Made by a program: the position numbers and the translations under genes
The notes under the pieces: generated by a model
Databases searched by the model: none
Told to the model about the DNA's origin: nothing
Seen by the model: only the letters and a program-made list of their open reading frames with translations
Part shown: positions 33,903-42,262 of the stretch, in pieces
Numbering within the stretch: the first letter of the stretch is position 1
How the letters are laid out: each line of letters begins with the position of its first letter
NCBI GenBank assembly: GCA_040905665.1
Contig: JBBDRD010000025.1
Location: forward strand, 1 to 64,000
Direction of reading: 5' to 3'
Origin: DASVCN01 sp040905665
GTDB taxonomy: Bacteria > Deinococcota > Deinococci > Deinococcales > Trueperaceae
Length of the DNA: 64,000 nt

Positions 33903-34943
33903 CTATGCGGCGCGGCGCTCGTTTAGGGGCCACGCCACCTCCAGGGTCCGCTGGATATCGTGGTCGTCGATCTCGTAGTGAGTGACCATCCGAATCGACT
34001 CGTTACCCACGGCGTTGCAGAGGATACCCGCCTCGCTGAGTTCGCCGGCGACACCGGGCGCATCGGCCAAATGCAGATAGACCATATTGGTTTGGACCGA
34101 TTGCATATCGACGTTCACGCCGGGCATCGCCGCCAGGCCCTCGGCCAACGCTCGAGCCCGGACGTGATCCTCAATCATCCGGCCGACCATCGTCTCCAAC
34201 GCCACTATCCCGGCGGCGGCCAGAACCCCTGTCTGGCGCATTCCTCCACCGAGTAGCTTGCGGTAACGGTGGGCCCGGCGGATAAACTCGGAGCTTCCCA
34301 GGAGCACGGTGCCGGCGGGCGCAGCCAGACCCTTGCTGAGGCAGATGGAAACCGAATCGAAGCCGCGGCATACCTCTTCGATCGAAACCCCAAGCGCCGC
34401 CGCGGCGTTGAACGCCCGAGCTCCGTCCAGATGAATGGGCAAACCCTCATCGGAAGCCAACTCGCTCAGCTCCCGGCAACGCTCCAACGGAACCACGGTG
34501 CCGCCGGCACGGTTGTGCGTGTTCTCCAACGAGATGAGTCCGGTAGGCGCGGTATGTATAGACCGACCGATGGCCGCTCGGACGGTTGCAACCTCGGGAA
34601 TGCCCATGGGCGCCGGGATCGGCCGGGGGATCAGTCCCGATACTACCGCCATCCCTCCCAGTTCGAACTCGTAGACATGGCCGCCTTGGGGCAGGATCAC
34701 TTCGGTGCCGCGATCGGCATGGACCGCCAGTGCAGCTAGGTTGCTCATGGTTCCCGTCGGCATCAACAGCCCGGCCTCAAAGCCGGTCATTTCAGCCAAG
34801 AGTGCTTGCAGGCGGACGACGGTAGGGTCTTCACCGTAGACGTCGTCCCCCACCTCCGCCTCGGCCATCGCCCGGCGCATTGCCGGGGTGGGACGGGTGA
34901 CAGTGTCGGACCTCAGATCGATCGTCGCTTTGGCTGGTGACAT
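33903..34943 (-). CDS. ltaE: Low-specificity L-threonine aldolase
   Basis: This PLP enzyme cleaves L-threonine or allo-threonine to glycine and acetaldehyde. The 346-residue protein shows IDLRSDTVTRPTPAMR at the N-terminus, GDDVYGEDPTV, and SICLSKGLAAPAGTVL with the PLP Lys. The ATG at 34943 follows a TACAAT box by 6 nt; the longer in-frame reading is discarded. It heads a probable operon with aroE and the phosphoesterase. Confidence 0.92.
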   Translation of the reverse strand: MSPAKATIDLRSDTVTRPTPAMRRAMAEAEVGDDVYGEDPTVVRLQALLAEMTGFEAGLLMPTGTMSNLAALAVHADRGTEVILPQGGHVYEFELGGMAVVSGLIPRPIPAPMGIPEVATVRAAIGRSIHTAPTGLISLENTHNRAGGTVVPLERCRELSELASDEGLPIHLDGARAFNAAAALGVSIEEVCRGFDSVSICLSKGLAAPAGTVLLGSSEFIRRAHRYRKLLGGGMRQTGVLAAAGIVALETMVGRMIEDHVRARALAEGLAAMPGVNVDMQSVQTNMVYLHLADAPGVAGELSEAGILCNAVGNESIRMVTHYEIDDHDIQRTLEVAWPLNERRAA

Positions 34944-34949
34944 ATTTCG

Positions 34950-34955
34950 ATTGTA
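34950..34955 (-). promoter_or_regulatory. Leaderless -10 box of the threonine aldolase operon
   Basis: TACAAT on the minus strand lies 6 nt before the ATG at 34943, with a weak TTACGG 17 nt further upstream. Confidence 0.5.
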
Positions 34956-34980
34956 CCGGTGGACGCCGCGGGCCGTAACC

Positions 34981-35011
34981 TTGACCTTTACCCAGCTAGC
35001 TGCGCTAGCAT
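34981..35011 (+). promoter_or_regulatory. ABC exporter promoter
   Basis: TTGACC (34981-34986) and TAGCAT (35006-35011) are spaced by 19 nt. The start point would fall within a few bases of the ATG at 35023. Confidence 0.45.
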
Positions 35012-35022
35012 TACAACCGCTC

Positions 35023-36813
35023 ATGAGCACCCGAACCGAAAACCCCGGCTGGCGCAACCTTCGCCGTTTCGCAACGTTTCTGCGCCCCTACATCGGGCAG
35101 CTCACACTCGCCAGCCTGGGCGGAATCGTCAAGTTCACCGTGCCGCTACTGGTGCCGCTGGCGACCCGGTACTTACTCGACGAGGTGTTCCTTAGCGAGG
35201 AGCTGAGCCGCGACGAGAAGTACCGCCAACTGTGGCTGGTCTCCGGTGGGCTCATCGCGATATTCGCAATTTTCTGGGCGCCCTGGGTATATGTTCGGCA
35301 CGTCTACGCCGGCCTGGCGGCGCAACGAACCGTCTTCGATCTGCGCAGCAGCCTCTACTACCGGATCCTGCGCATGTCCGCCTCCTTCTTCACCCGCCAC
35401 AAGTCGGGATCGATCGTCACTCGCATCACCTACGACATCGACCAGGTGCAGAACCTCGTGGGTGGGGCGCTCACCAATGTGTGGATGGACGTCGTCTCGC
35501 TGATACTGGTGATCGTCCTGCTCCTGCAGATCGATGGTGGCCTCACGCTGATCGCTCTGGTCACCTTCCCGCCCTATCTGTTCTTCTTCCGTCGCTTCAA
35601 CCGGCGCATCAAGCAGACGTCGGAGGATGTCCAACAAAAGGTCTCGACCCTCTCCGGAAATGTTCAGGAGAAGATTGCCGGTTCGACCGTGGTGCGCGCC
35701 TTTGGCCGGGAGAAGACCGAGGAGCGGCACTTCTACCACGACGCGCGAATGCTGCTCACCAGCAACCTGCGGTCGGTAAGGCTCCAGAGCCTAAACGCGG
35801 TGGTTACCGGTCTGCTCGCCCAGGTCGCGCCACTGATCGTGATTCTCTACGGCGGCGCAGCGGTGATCAACGGCCGTCTCACGGTGGGCGACCTGGTGGC
35901 CGTGACCCTCTACCTGGGCTCCCTCTACCAACCGCTGCAACGCTTCTCCGATCTGAACGTGGTGTTCGCCAACGCAACCGCCGCGCTCGACCGGGTGTTC
36001 GCCGTAATGGATGAGGAACCCGATGTTCGCGAGAAGGAGAACGCATTGGAACTGGGGCGGGTGGCTGGTGAGGTGGAGTTCGATGAGGTGAGCTTTGCTT
36101 ACGATCCCGAAGCCGCTCCCGTCCTGCGCGACGTGAGCTTTCGCGTGACACCTGGGGAGAAGGTCGCCTTGGTCGGTCCCAGCGGCTCGGGCAAAACCAC
36201 GATCATCTCGCTCATCCCGCGCTTCTACGATCCCTATAGCGGCACCGTTCGAGTCGACGGCCATGATCTCAAGGATGTAACGCTGGCATCCTTGCGTCGC
36301 AACGTTTCCATGGTCCTGCAGAGCCCGGTGCTCTTTAGCGGGACGGTACGTGACAACCTGATGTACGGTCGGCCGCGGGCCAGCTCCGAGGACCTGCAGG
36401 AGGCGTGCCGGGCGGCAAACGCGCTCGACTTCATCAACTCCCTGCCCCACGGCTTCGACACCGAGGTGGGAGAAGGCGGCGGTTTCCTCTCGGGCGGCCA
36501 GCGGCAGCGCCTCACGATCGCTCGCGCCTTCCTCAAGGATCCGCGGATCCTCATCCTCGACGAAGCGACGTCGGCGCTCGACACCACCTCGGAACGGCTC
36601 ATCCAGCAGTCGCTGGAGAAGCTCATGGAGGGGCGAACCACCTTCGTCATCGCCCACCGGCTGTCCACGGTGGTGAACGCCGACCGGATAATGGTCATGA
36701 GGGCCGGCAGGGTGGTGGAGAGCGGCCGCCATGCCGAACTCATCAACGCCGGCGGCCTCTACTCGGAGCTGTTCCGGCAGACGGCGGCAGCTGCTACTGA
36801 AGTCGCACCTTAG
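35023..36813 (+). CDS. ABC exporter (fused membrane and ATPase domains)
   Basis: This 596-residue half-transporter has six membrane helices (about 30-310) and a C-terminal ATPase with Walker A GPSGSGKTT, Q-loop VLQSP, signature LSGGQRQRL, Walker B ILILDEATSALD and switch His in VIAHRLST. It resembles MsbA/LmrA-type lipid or multidrug flippases and probably works as a homodimer. The ATG at 35023 is chosen because MSTRTENPGW begins the family-like region and a promoter sits just upstream. Its 3' end overlaps the convergent channel gene by 20 bp. Confidence 0.92.
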   Translation: MSTRTENPGWRNLRRFATFLRPYIGQLTLASLGGIVKFTVPLLVPLATRYLLDEVFLSEELSRDEKYRQLWLVSGGLIAIFAIFWAPWVYVRHVYAGLAAQRTVFDLRSSLYYRILRMSASFFTRHKSGSIVTRITYDIDQVQNLVGGALTNVWMDVVSLILVIVLLLQIDGGLTLIALVTFPPYLFFFRRFNRRIKQTSEDVQQKVSTLSGNVQEKIAGSTVVRAFGREKTEERHFYHDARMLLTSNLRSVRLQSLNAVVTGLLAQVAPLIVILYGGAAVINGRLTVGDLVAVTLYLGSLYQPLQRFSDLNVVFANATAALDRVFAVMDEEPDVREKENALELGRVAGEVEFDEVSFAYDPEAAPVLRDVSFRVTPGEKVALVGPSGSGKTTIISLIPRFYDPYSGTVRVDGHDLKDVTLASLRRNVSMVLQSPVLFSGTVRDNLMYGRPRASSEDLQEACRAANALDFINSLPHGFDTEVGEGGGFLSGGQRQRLTIARAFLKDPRILILDEATSALDTTSERLIQQSLEKLMEGRTTFVIAHRLSTVVNADRIMVMRAGRVVESGRHAELINAGGLYSELFRQTAAAATEVAP

Positions 36814-37636
36814 GGACCGACTCTCGGTTGAGCCGCTCCCCGCAGGAGTAGCAGTAGTTGGCTTCGTCGGTGTGCCCGCCCGCGCCGCAGCGGCTGCAGG
36901 CCAGCCCCCTGTTCGGACGCGATCTGCTTGCCAATCCCAGCTCGGTCGTGACTATCCCGGTGGGCACGGCGATGATGGCGTAGCCGGTGATCATCAGCAT
37001 CGAGGCAAGGAAGCGGCCGACGGGAGTAAGCGGAGTGAGATCGCCGAATCCGACGGTAGTGACGGTGACTATCGCCCAGTAGACGCTCAAGGGGATGTTG
37101 TCGAAGCCGTTGGCGGGCCCTTCGATGAGGTACATGGCGGTGCCGGTAATTAGCACGATCGTCATTACCGCGAACAGGAAGACCAGGATCTTCTCGCGGC
37201 TGGCGCGCATGGCCCGAACCAGCAAATCGGCGTCGTCGAGGAAGTGGGCAAGTTTGAGTATTCGGAAAACCCGCAGCAAGCGCAGCGAGCGAAGCACGAG
37301 CGCGTACTGCGCGCCCGGCACTACCAGGCTCAGATAGGTAGGCAGCACCGCCAGTAGATCGACCAGGCCGAAGTAGCTGAATATGTACCGGCGACGGTCC
37401 TTGGCCGAATAAATTCGCAGCAGGTACTCGATCGTGAAGGCGACGGTAAAACCCCACTCCAGGCCGCGCAACGTCTCACCCCAGCGGGCCTCCAGGCTGG
37501 AGACGCTCTCGAGGACCGCAGCGAGCACGCTTAACAGGATGACCCAGAGCAGGACTACGTCGAACGTCCGCGCGGCGGGGGTGGTCGTCTCGAAGATTAT
37601 GTGGCCGACGCGGCGCCGTAGCGAGTCGTGGGTCAT
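36794..37636 (-). CDS. Voltage-gated-type potassium channel with C-terminal zinc ribbon
   Basis: The 280-residue protein has six membrane helices. S4 carries regularly spaced arginines (LRSLRLLRVFRILKL), the pore has the K+ filter TVTTVGFGDL, and a cytoplasmic tail contains CSRCGAGG and YCYSCGERL, two CxxC pairs forming a likely zinc ribbon. The channel core resembles KvAP and Kch-type proteins. The ribbon is an unusual addition that could serve in assembly or redox sensing; this is inference. Confidence 0.9.
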   Translation of the reverse strand: MTHDSLRRRVGHIIFETTTPAARTFDVVLLWVILLSVLAAVLESVSSLEARWGETLRGLEWGFTVAFTIEYLLRIYSAKDRRRYIFSYFGLVDLLAVLPTYLSLVVPGAQYALVLRSLRLLRVFRILKLAHFLDDADLLVRAMRASREKILVFLFAVMTIVLITGTAMYLIEGPANGFDNIPLSVYWAIVTVTTVGFGDLTPLTPVGRFLASMLMITGYAIIAVPTGIVTTELGLASRSRPNRGLACSRCGAGGHTDEANYCYSCGERLNRESVPKVRLQ

Positions 37637-37675
37637 GTCGTCACCGATTCGTCACCGCGGGCACTCCGGCGCGAC

Positions 37676-39034
37676 TCAGCCCGTCGCGCCCAGCTCGACC
37701 GCATCGGGGAGCTCGGACGAACCCCGCCAGTCGCTCAGCCACTCGCCGAAGGCCTCCAGGCCACGACGGTACATCTCCTCACGTCGCTCTTTGCGGCCCA
37801 CGCCCCTCCGTTTGATAATTGCCGGTACGAGACCCCAGTTGGCGTTCATCGGCTGGAAGTTATCGGCGTTGGCGGTGGCCAAGAAGCGTACCAGCCCGCC
37901 GAGCATGCTTTCTTCGGGCGGAACTACCGCGGCGAGACCGAGTACCCGTCGCGCCGCGTTGGTGCCTGCCAGCCAGCCAGTTGCCGACGACTCCAGGTAA
38001 CCCTCGGTGCCGGCCAGCACGCCGGCTACGAACAGCTCGGGCCACTCACGGAGGGCCAGGTGCGAGTCGAGCAGGCGCGGCGCGTTGAGGTAGGTATTAC
38101 GGTGCATTACCCCGTAGCGCACCACCTCGGCCCGCTCCAAGCCCGGAATGAGCGAGATTATCTCCTTCTGGTCCCCCCACTTGAGTCCGGTTTGGAAGCC
38201 CACCAGGCTCCACATCTGCCCCCGGGCATCTTCCTGGCGAAGCTGAGCCACCGCGTAATATCGTTCGCCGGTGGTCGGATGTTCGAGCCCCACGGGTTTC
38301 ATCGGCCCGAAACGAGGGGTGTCGACGCCGCGACGAGCCAGCTCCTCGATGGGAATGCAGCCCTCGAAGTATTCGAGCTTCTCCCAGTCGTGCCCGGCAT
38401 GCTTGCGAGCTTGGCCAAGGGCGTCCACGAAGCGTTCGTACTGCTCCCTGTTGAGCGGCAGATTGAGGTAATCGGCGGCCTGCCCGTAACGGCCCTTCCT
38501 GAAGGCGATATCGAGATTTACCGTGTCCCCAGCTATCACCGGCGCGGCGGCGTCGTAGAACCCAAGGAACTCGGTACCCAGCCGCTCCCGGATCGAGTCG
38601 GCCAGCGCGTCGGAGGTGAGCGGACCGGTCGCCAGCACGACGATTCCATCGGGAAGGGTGGTCAACTCGCTTCGGTGTACCGTCACCAGCGGGTGCCGCT
38701 CGAGCACAGCGGTAACTTCATCGGAGAAACGCTCGCGGTCTACCGCCAGTGCTCCACCCGCCGGGACGCGTGTGCGCCTGGCGGTACTCATGACGAGGCC
38801 ACCGGCCGAGTGCATCTCTGCCTGCAACAACCCCTTTGCGTTGGAAGCGCCCTCTCCACCAAACGAGTTAGAGCACACGATCTCGGCGAACCGGTCGGTA
38901 TGGTGGGCGGGCGTCGTCTTCTGGGGTCGCATCTCGTAGAGATCCACTGCCACGCCCTGAGCGGCGGCAGCGAATGCCGCGTCGCTGCCTGCCATTCCCG
39001 CGCCGATCACGGTTATCCGCTGGGTATCTGCCAT
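37676..39034 (-). CDS. trmFO: Folate/FAD-dependent tRNA (uracil-54-C5)-methyltransferase TrmFO
   Basis: TrmFO makes ribothymidine at tRNA position 54 using methylenetetrahydrofolate and FADH2. The 452-residue protein starts with the FAD loop ITVIGAGMAGSDAA, followed by IVCSNSFGGEGASNAKGLL with a conserved cysteine, and ends with ATANADNFQPMNANWGLVP, a TrmFO signature. The ATG at 39034 follows TAGACT by 7 nt; an in-frame extension adds seven unconserved residues. Confidence 0.95.
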   Translation of the reverse strand: MADTQRITVIGAGMAGSDAAFAAAAQGVAVDLYEMRPQKTTPAHHTDRFAEIVCSNSFGGEGASNAKGLLQAEMHSAGGLVMSTARRTRVPAGGALAVDRERFSDEVTAVLERHPLVTVHRSELTTLPDGIVVLATGPLTSDALADSIRERLGTEFLGFYDAAAPVIAGDTVNLDIAFRKGRYGQAADYLNLPLNREQYERFVDALGQARKHAGHDWEKLEYFEGCIPIEELARRGVDTPRFGPMKPVGLEHPTTGERYYAVAQLRQEDARGQMWSLVGFQTGLKWGDQKEIISLIPGLERAEVVRYGVMHRNTYLNAPRLLDSHLALREWPELFVAGVLAGTEGYLESSATGWLAGTNAARRVLGLAAVVPPEESMLGGLVRFLATANADNFQPMNANWGLVPAIIKRRGVGRKERREEMYRRGLEAFGEWLSDWRGSSELPDAVELGATG

Positions 39035-39041
39035 GATCGCC

Positions 39042-39047
39042 AGTCTA
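39042..39047 (-). promoter_or_regulatory. Leaderless -10 box of trmFO
   Basis: TAGACT on the minus strand lies 7 nt before the ATG at 39034, with no ribosome site. Confidence 0.45.
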
Positions 39048-39131
39048 GCAGCCATCCGTATGCGCTTCGGTTACAGCCGGGGAGGCCAGGGGGATTCAGT
39101 GGCAAAGCGGTACACGAGCGCCAAGCCGCTC

Positions 39132-40577
39132 TCAGATGAATGAGCGCCGCCGGGAGCGCAGGCCCCTCGCCAAGCGCAGCAGCAGACTCAACAGTATTAG
39201 GGCCGCTCCCAGTATCAGCAACGCGAGATGGTTGCGCAACATCAACGCCAAGGCGCTATCGGGGAAGCTGGCGCCCGTAAATGCGAGTAGCTGCACGAGG
39301 TAGCCGAACACACCCTGGGCGTTGAGGCTGGTAGGCAGGGTGACATCGGTTGCAGCCGTTAAGCGCGAGAGCCTGAGCGCCAACAGGGCCCCGCCTGCCG
39401 CCGACAGGGCGAGTGCCAGGCCCGGGTTGGCCAGGCGGCCCCAGCCACGGCTTAGCGCGACGAGCAAGACCAGCAACAGGGCCGCCACTACGCCGAACAT
39501 CCAGGAAAAGCGCAGGTAGCGCCCATGCGCCCGTTCGGACAGTGCATCGACGAGGCCGGCCACGCCCGTGAGTCTTGTGGCCTGATCGCTCTCGTTGACC
39601 AACTGGAGCAGGGTGTCGCTGCCGCCCTCATAGGCGCGCTCGGCGAGCCGTGAGAGCACCAGCTCGTTAGCGCTCTCGGTGTCCAGACCGGCCAGCTCCT
39701 CGCCGGTGGCTACTCCCAGGGAAACCGGCTCGGACCCTTCGGCCTGTGCCTGCTCTACCGAACGGGCCTGCTCGAGCCGCTGTGCCAGCGTGTTCTCACG
39801 CGAAAGCAGCAATGTGGCGAACAGCTCGGTCAGCTGTTCACGGATCGGTCCGATGGCGCCCTCATCCAGCCGTTGCAGGAGGTTGATGTTGGTCACCTGT
39901 TCGCGCGCGGCCTCGAGGCCCTCGGCAAGTAGGATGTCGGCCAGCTTCACGACGATCAGTTCGCCTATCTGGCGCACGTTGAGGGGCTGGAGCTCCGCCG
40001 GGGGAACGCGCACGAACACGCCGACTACCGGCTGCACCGGCTCACCGGGATTCTGTTGCGCCTGTAGTGGCCAGTTGGCCAGCCGGCTACCGTTGGCGAG
40101 TCCGGCGGGCATCATCACCGACACCAGTGTGCCTCGCACGAGATCGCGGGCAGTGCCGTCCAATGCGCTATCGAACTGCTCGCCGAGCTCGCTTCCCTCC
40201 AGCTGCTGGGCGGTAGCCGCCGCACCCTCGGTTATCACGCTCTCGCTCAAGGCTCGCGCTATCCGCTCGCTGGCGGCCTGGGCGGTGACGTCGGGCAGCT
40301 CCTGAGCGGTCACGAAGACCCCGCTGCCGGGCAGGAGCTCGAGCTCACCGCCTGCGCTGTACCCCACATCCTCCCGCACGGCCGTCACCACACCGTCGCT
40401 GCCCGGTGGGAGGAGGGTGAGCCGAAGGATGCTCTCCAGGATCGGCTGGGCCCTTTCACGCGAACTCAGTTGGCTAAAGCCCAGGAGCGGCACGAAAAGC
40501 GTGAGCGTCAGCACCAGAAGTATTCCGCTGAACCATTTGGCGTCGGAACGCCAATCGGGCGTGCTTCTCTCGTACAT
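39132..40577 (-). CDS. Membrane protein of unknown function with large external domain
   Basis: The 481-residue protein has one N-terminal membrane helix (about 17-37), a soluble region of roughly 290 residues rich in Glu, Gln, Leu and Ala, and four C-terminal helices. No family motif is recognised. The soluble part is probably extracytoplasmic and helical. The ATG at 40577 is preferred over a TTG at 40613 because it removes a polar stretch before the first helix. A 10-bp inverted repeat lies 33 nt upstream, shared with the divergent orphan at 40702. Confidence 0.7.
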   Translation of the reverse strand: MYERSTPDWRSDAKWFSGILLVLTLTLFVPLLGFSQLSSRERAQPILESILRLTLLPPGSDGVVTAVREDVGYSAGGELELLPGSGVFVTAQELPDVTAQAASERIARALSESVITEGAAATAQQLEGSELGEQFDSALDGTARDLVRGTLVSVMMPAGLANGSRLANWPLQAQQNPGEPVQPVVGVFVRVPPAELQPLNVRQIGELIVVKLADILLAEGLEAAREQVTNINLLQRLDEGAIGPIREQLTELFATLLLSRENTLAQRLEQARSVEQAQAEGSEPVSLGVATGEELAGLDTESANELVLSRLAERAYEGGSDTLLQLVNESDQATRLTGVAGLVDALSERAHGRYLRFSWMFGVVAALLLVLLVALSRGWGRLANPGLALALSAAGGALLALRLSRLTAATDVTLPTSLNAQGVFGYLVQLLAFTGASFPDSALALMLRNHLALLILGAALILLSLLLRLARGLRSRRRSFI

Positions 40578-40610
40578 GGGCCTCAACTCTCTGCCCGCTC
40601 CCGTCCATGT

Positions 40611-40647
40611 CAATCATGCGGGCAAGCGCAACGGCAACGCATGATTG
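40611..40647. promoter_or_regulatory. Inverted repeat between divergent orphan genes
   Basis: CAATCATGCG (40611-40620) and CGCATGATTG (40638-40647) are perfect 10-bp arms with a 17-nt centre, located 34 and 54 nt from the two starts. It could be a regulator binding site for both genes or a hairpin. Confidence 0.5.
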
Positions 40648-40689
40648 TAACGGGCGCCGGTTAAAGGCCGCTGAAGCGGCGCCGGACGA

Positions 40690-40695
40690 TAGGAT
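40690..40695 (+). promoter_or_regulatory. Leaderless -10 box of the orphan gene at 40702
   Basis: TAGGAT lies 6 nt before the ATG at 40702. Confidence 0.4.
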
Positions 40696-40701
40696 AGCCG
40701 G

Positions 40702-41796
40702 ATGGAGCTGGCCCTGGTGCCCCTAATGGGGCCCTTTCACCTCAGGAGTCCCGCCTACAACACAGTCACCGTACGGGACATGGTAGCCGCTTGGGCACCG
40801 GACGCGCTGGCTACCACCGCCCTATCGGCTGGAGACCTTTCCGATCCGCAGTGGCAGGACACACTCGAGATTGCGCTGCCGCTGTCGGTCGTGCCCTGGA
40901 CGCGCCGCATGGGCCTGCCCCTGCACCTGATCGGGGAGGCGAGTGGCGAGCCGGGCGCTCAGGAGGACTTCCGCCGCTACCTGCAGCCTTATCCCGAGTT
41001 ACGGCAGAAGCTGGCCGAGGTAGACGCGCTTCTTGGACCGGTATCGGCCCTGCTGGAGGAGCCTCTCACCATCCAGCGCATTACCGGGTCGCTTCTGCCC
41101 GCCCTCGCTCACTATCAGCAGGCTCGTGAGGCGACCTTCGAGGATGGGCCGGCTTCGGAATGGCTTCATGAGCGGATGAAGGTGGCCGCCGGGCGCGCCG
41201 TCGATTTGGCTTCCGCGCCGGCTGCCGGGCAGGGCGACGGGCCGGATGTTGGGCAGGGCGCTGGGCAGGGCGCTGTGCCGGGCACAGTGCGCCGTGCAAA
41301 GCGGGACGTTGAGCCGGCGATCGAGCGGCTGGCGCTGCTGGCTCCGGTGGACCATCTGCCCTATCTGACGCAAGCGCTCGAGGATGCTGGTGCAACTCCG
41401 GTGACCCCTTCGCCCGTTGCTGTGACACCGGAAGCCCGCGAGCGTTCGCTACTCGACTACTCCTTTAGGGTCGACACTCCCGAACCGACCCGGCTCCTAG
41501 AGCAATTACGGGAGCTCGACGGCGCCGAAGCCCGCTATCACGAGGCGAATCTGCTTCTTGCCTCGGGACACGGGTTTGAGGCGCTCGAGCTGCTCGAAAG
41601 GGCTAGCCACGGCGACTTCAGCTTCCCCTACTTCCTACCTGGTTACCTGCTGGCCCGCCTGGGGCAGCTTCGCGACCTCGGGTCTCGGCGCGATGACGCG
41701 CTGAGGGCCTACCGGGGAGTGCTCGCTCTCGACTACGCGCCGGCAGAGGCGCTCGAGGTGGCCCGCTCGGGGCTGGAGCGTCCCTTTTCGCCCTGA
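40702..41796 (+). CDS. Protein of unknown function with C-terminal helical repeats
   Basis: The 364-residue cytoplasmic protein begins MELALVPLMGPFHLRSPAYN. Residues 70-150 are helical. A Gly/Gln/Asp-rich linker at about 172-194 (GQGDGPDVGQGAGQGAV) is encoded by imperfect GGGCAGGGCGCT repeats. The C-terminal 100 residues look like TPR-type helices (ALELLERASHGD, LRAYRGVLALDYAPAEAL). No enzyme motif was found. The next gene, also TPR-like, follows after 42 nt. Confidence 0.65.
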   Translation: MELALVPLMGPFHLRSPAYNTVTVRDMVAAWAPDALATTALSAGDLSDPQWQDTLEIALPLSVVPWTRRMGLPLHLIGEASGEPGAQEDFRRYLQPYPELRQKLAEVDALLGPVSALLEEPLTIQRITGSLLPALAHYQQAREATFEDGPASEWLHERMKVAAGRAVDLASAPAAGQGDGPDVGQGAGQGAVPGTVRRAKRDVEPAIERLALLAPVDHLPYLTQALEDAGATPVTPSPVAVTPEARERSLLDYSFRVDTPEPTRLLEQLRELDGAEARYHEANLLLASGHGFEALELLERASHGDFSFPYFLPGYLLARLGQLRDLGSRRDDALRAYRGVLALDYAPAEALEVARSGLERPFSP

Positions 41797-41822
41797 ATCC
41801 GAAAACGGTTGGGCGCGCACGA

Positions 41823-41828
41823 TATACT
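41823..41828 (+). promoter_or_regulatory. -10 box before the small TPR-like gene
   Basis: TATACT lies 10 nt before the ATG at 41839, giving a leader of only a few bases. Confidence 0.4.
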
Positions 41829-41838
41829 CCCGCAAGCG

Positions 41839-42189
41839 ATGCGCGAACTACTTTACGAAGCCGCCAGGCACTACAAGAAGGGCAAGGCTCTCGCCGACCG
41901 CGGCGACGTCACGGGAGCCATGGTCGCTTTCGAACAGGCCCTCAGGGACCTTCATGCGGTAAAGCCACAGCGGATGCGGGACGTACTCCTCGCCCAGGTC
42001 TACCTCTCACGCTACCAGATCGCCGGGGACAACGATCGCGACGCCGCCTTGGGTGACCTGAGGCGTGGTTACTCCTATGCCCGCACTACCCGGGAACCGA
42101 TCGTTCGCCGCTTGGCGGAGGAGCTGTGGCGCCGCAGTGTCGAGCAAGCCAAGGCGCGCCACGCGGCGCTCGCCGAGACCGAGCAGTAA
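41839..42189 (+). CDS. Small TPR-like protein of unknown function
   Basis: The 116-residue basic protein contains about two helix-turn-helix repeats (YEAARHYKKGKALADRGD, then MVAFEQALRDLHAV) and a helical C-terminus. An in-frame extension to 41809 is rejected because TATACT lies inside it. No catalytic motif is seen. It may work with the preceding orphan protein. Confidence 0.65.
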   Translation: MRELLYEAARHYKKGKALADRGDVTGAMVAFEQALRDLHAVKPQRMRDVLLAQVYLSRYQIAGDNDRDAALGDLRRGYSYARTTREPIVRRLAEELWRRSVEQAKARHAALAETEQ

Positions 42190-42250
42190 TGATTGCCTGG
42201 TGATGCTGACCGCTGCAGTAATGGCGACTGGACGAAGCGCCTTGCCCGGT

Positions 42251-42256
42251 TAGCAT
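42251..42256 (+). promoter_or_regulatory. Leaderless -10 box of the M20 peptidase-lnt operon
   Basis: TAGCAT lies 6 nt before the ATG at 42263. Confidence 0.4.
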
Positions 42257-42262
42257 GGCCGC

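Noticed and set aside
37628..39139. Plus-strand ORF of 503 codons
   Set aside because: It is antisense to trmFO and has no recognisable domain.
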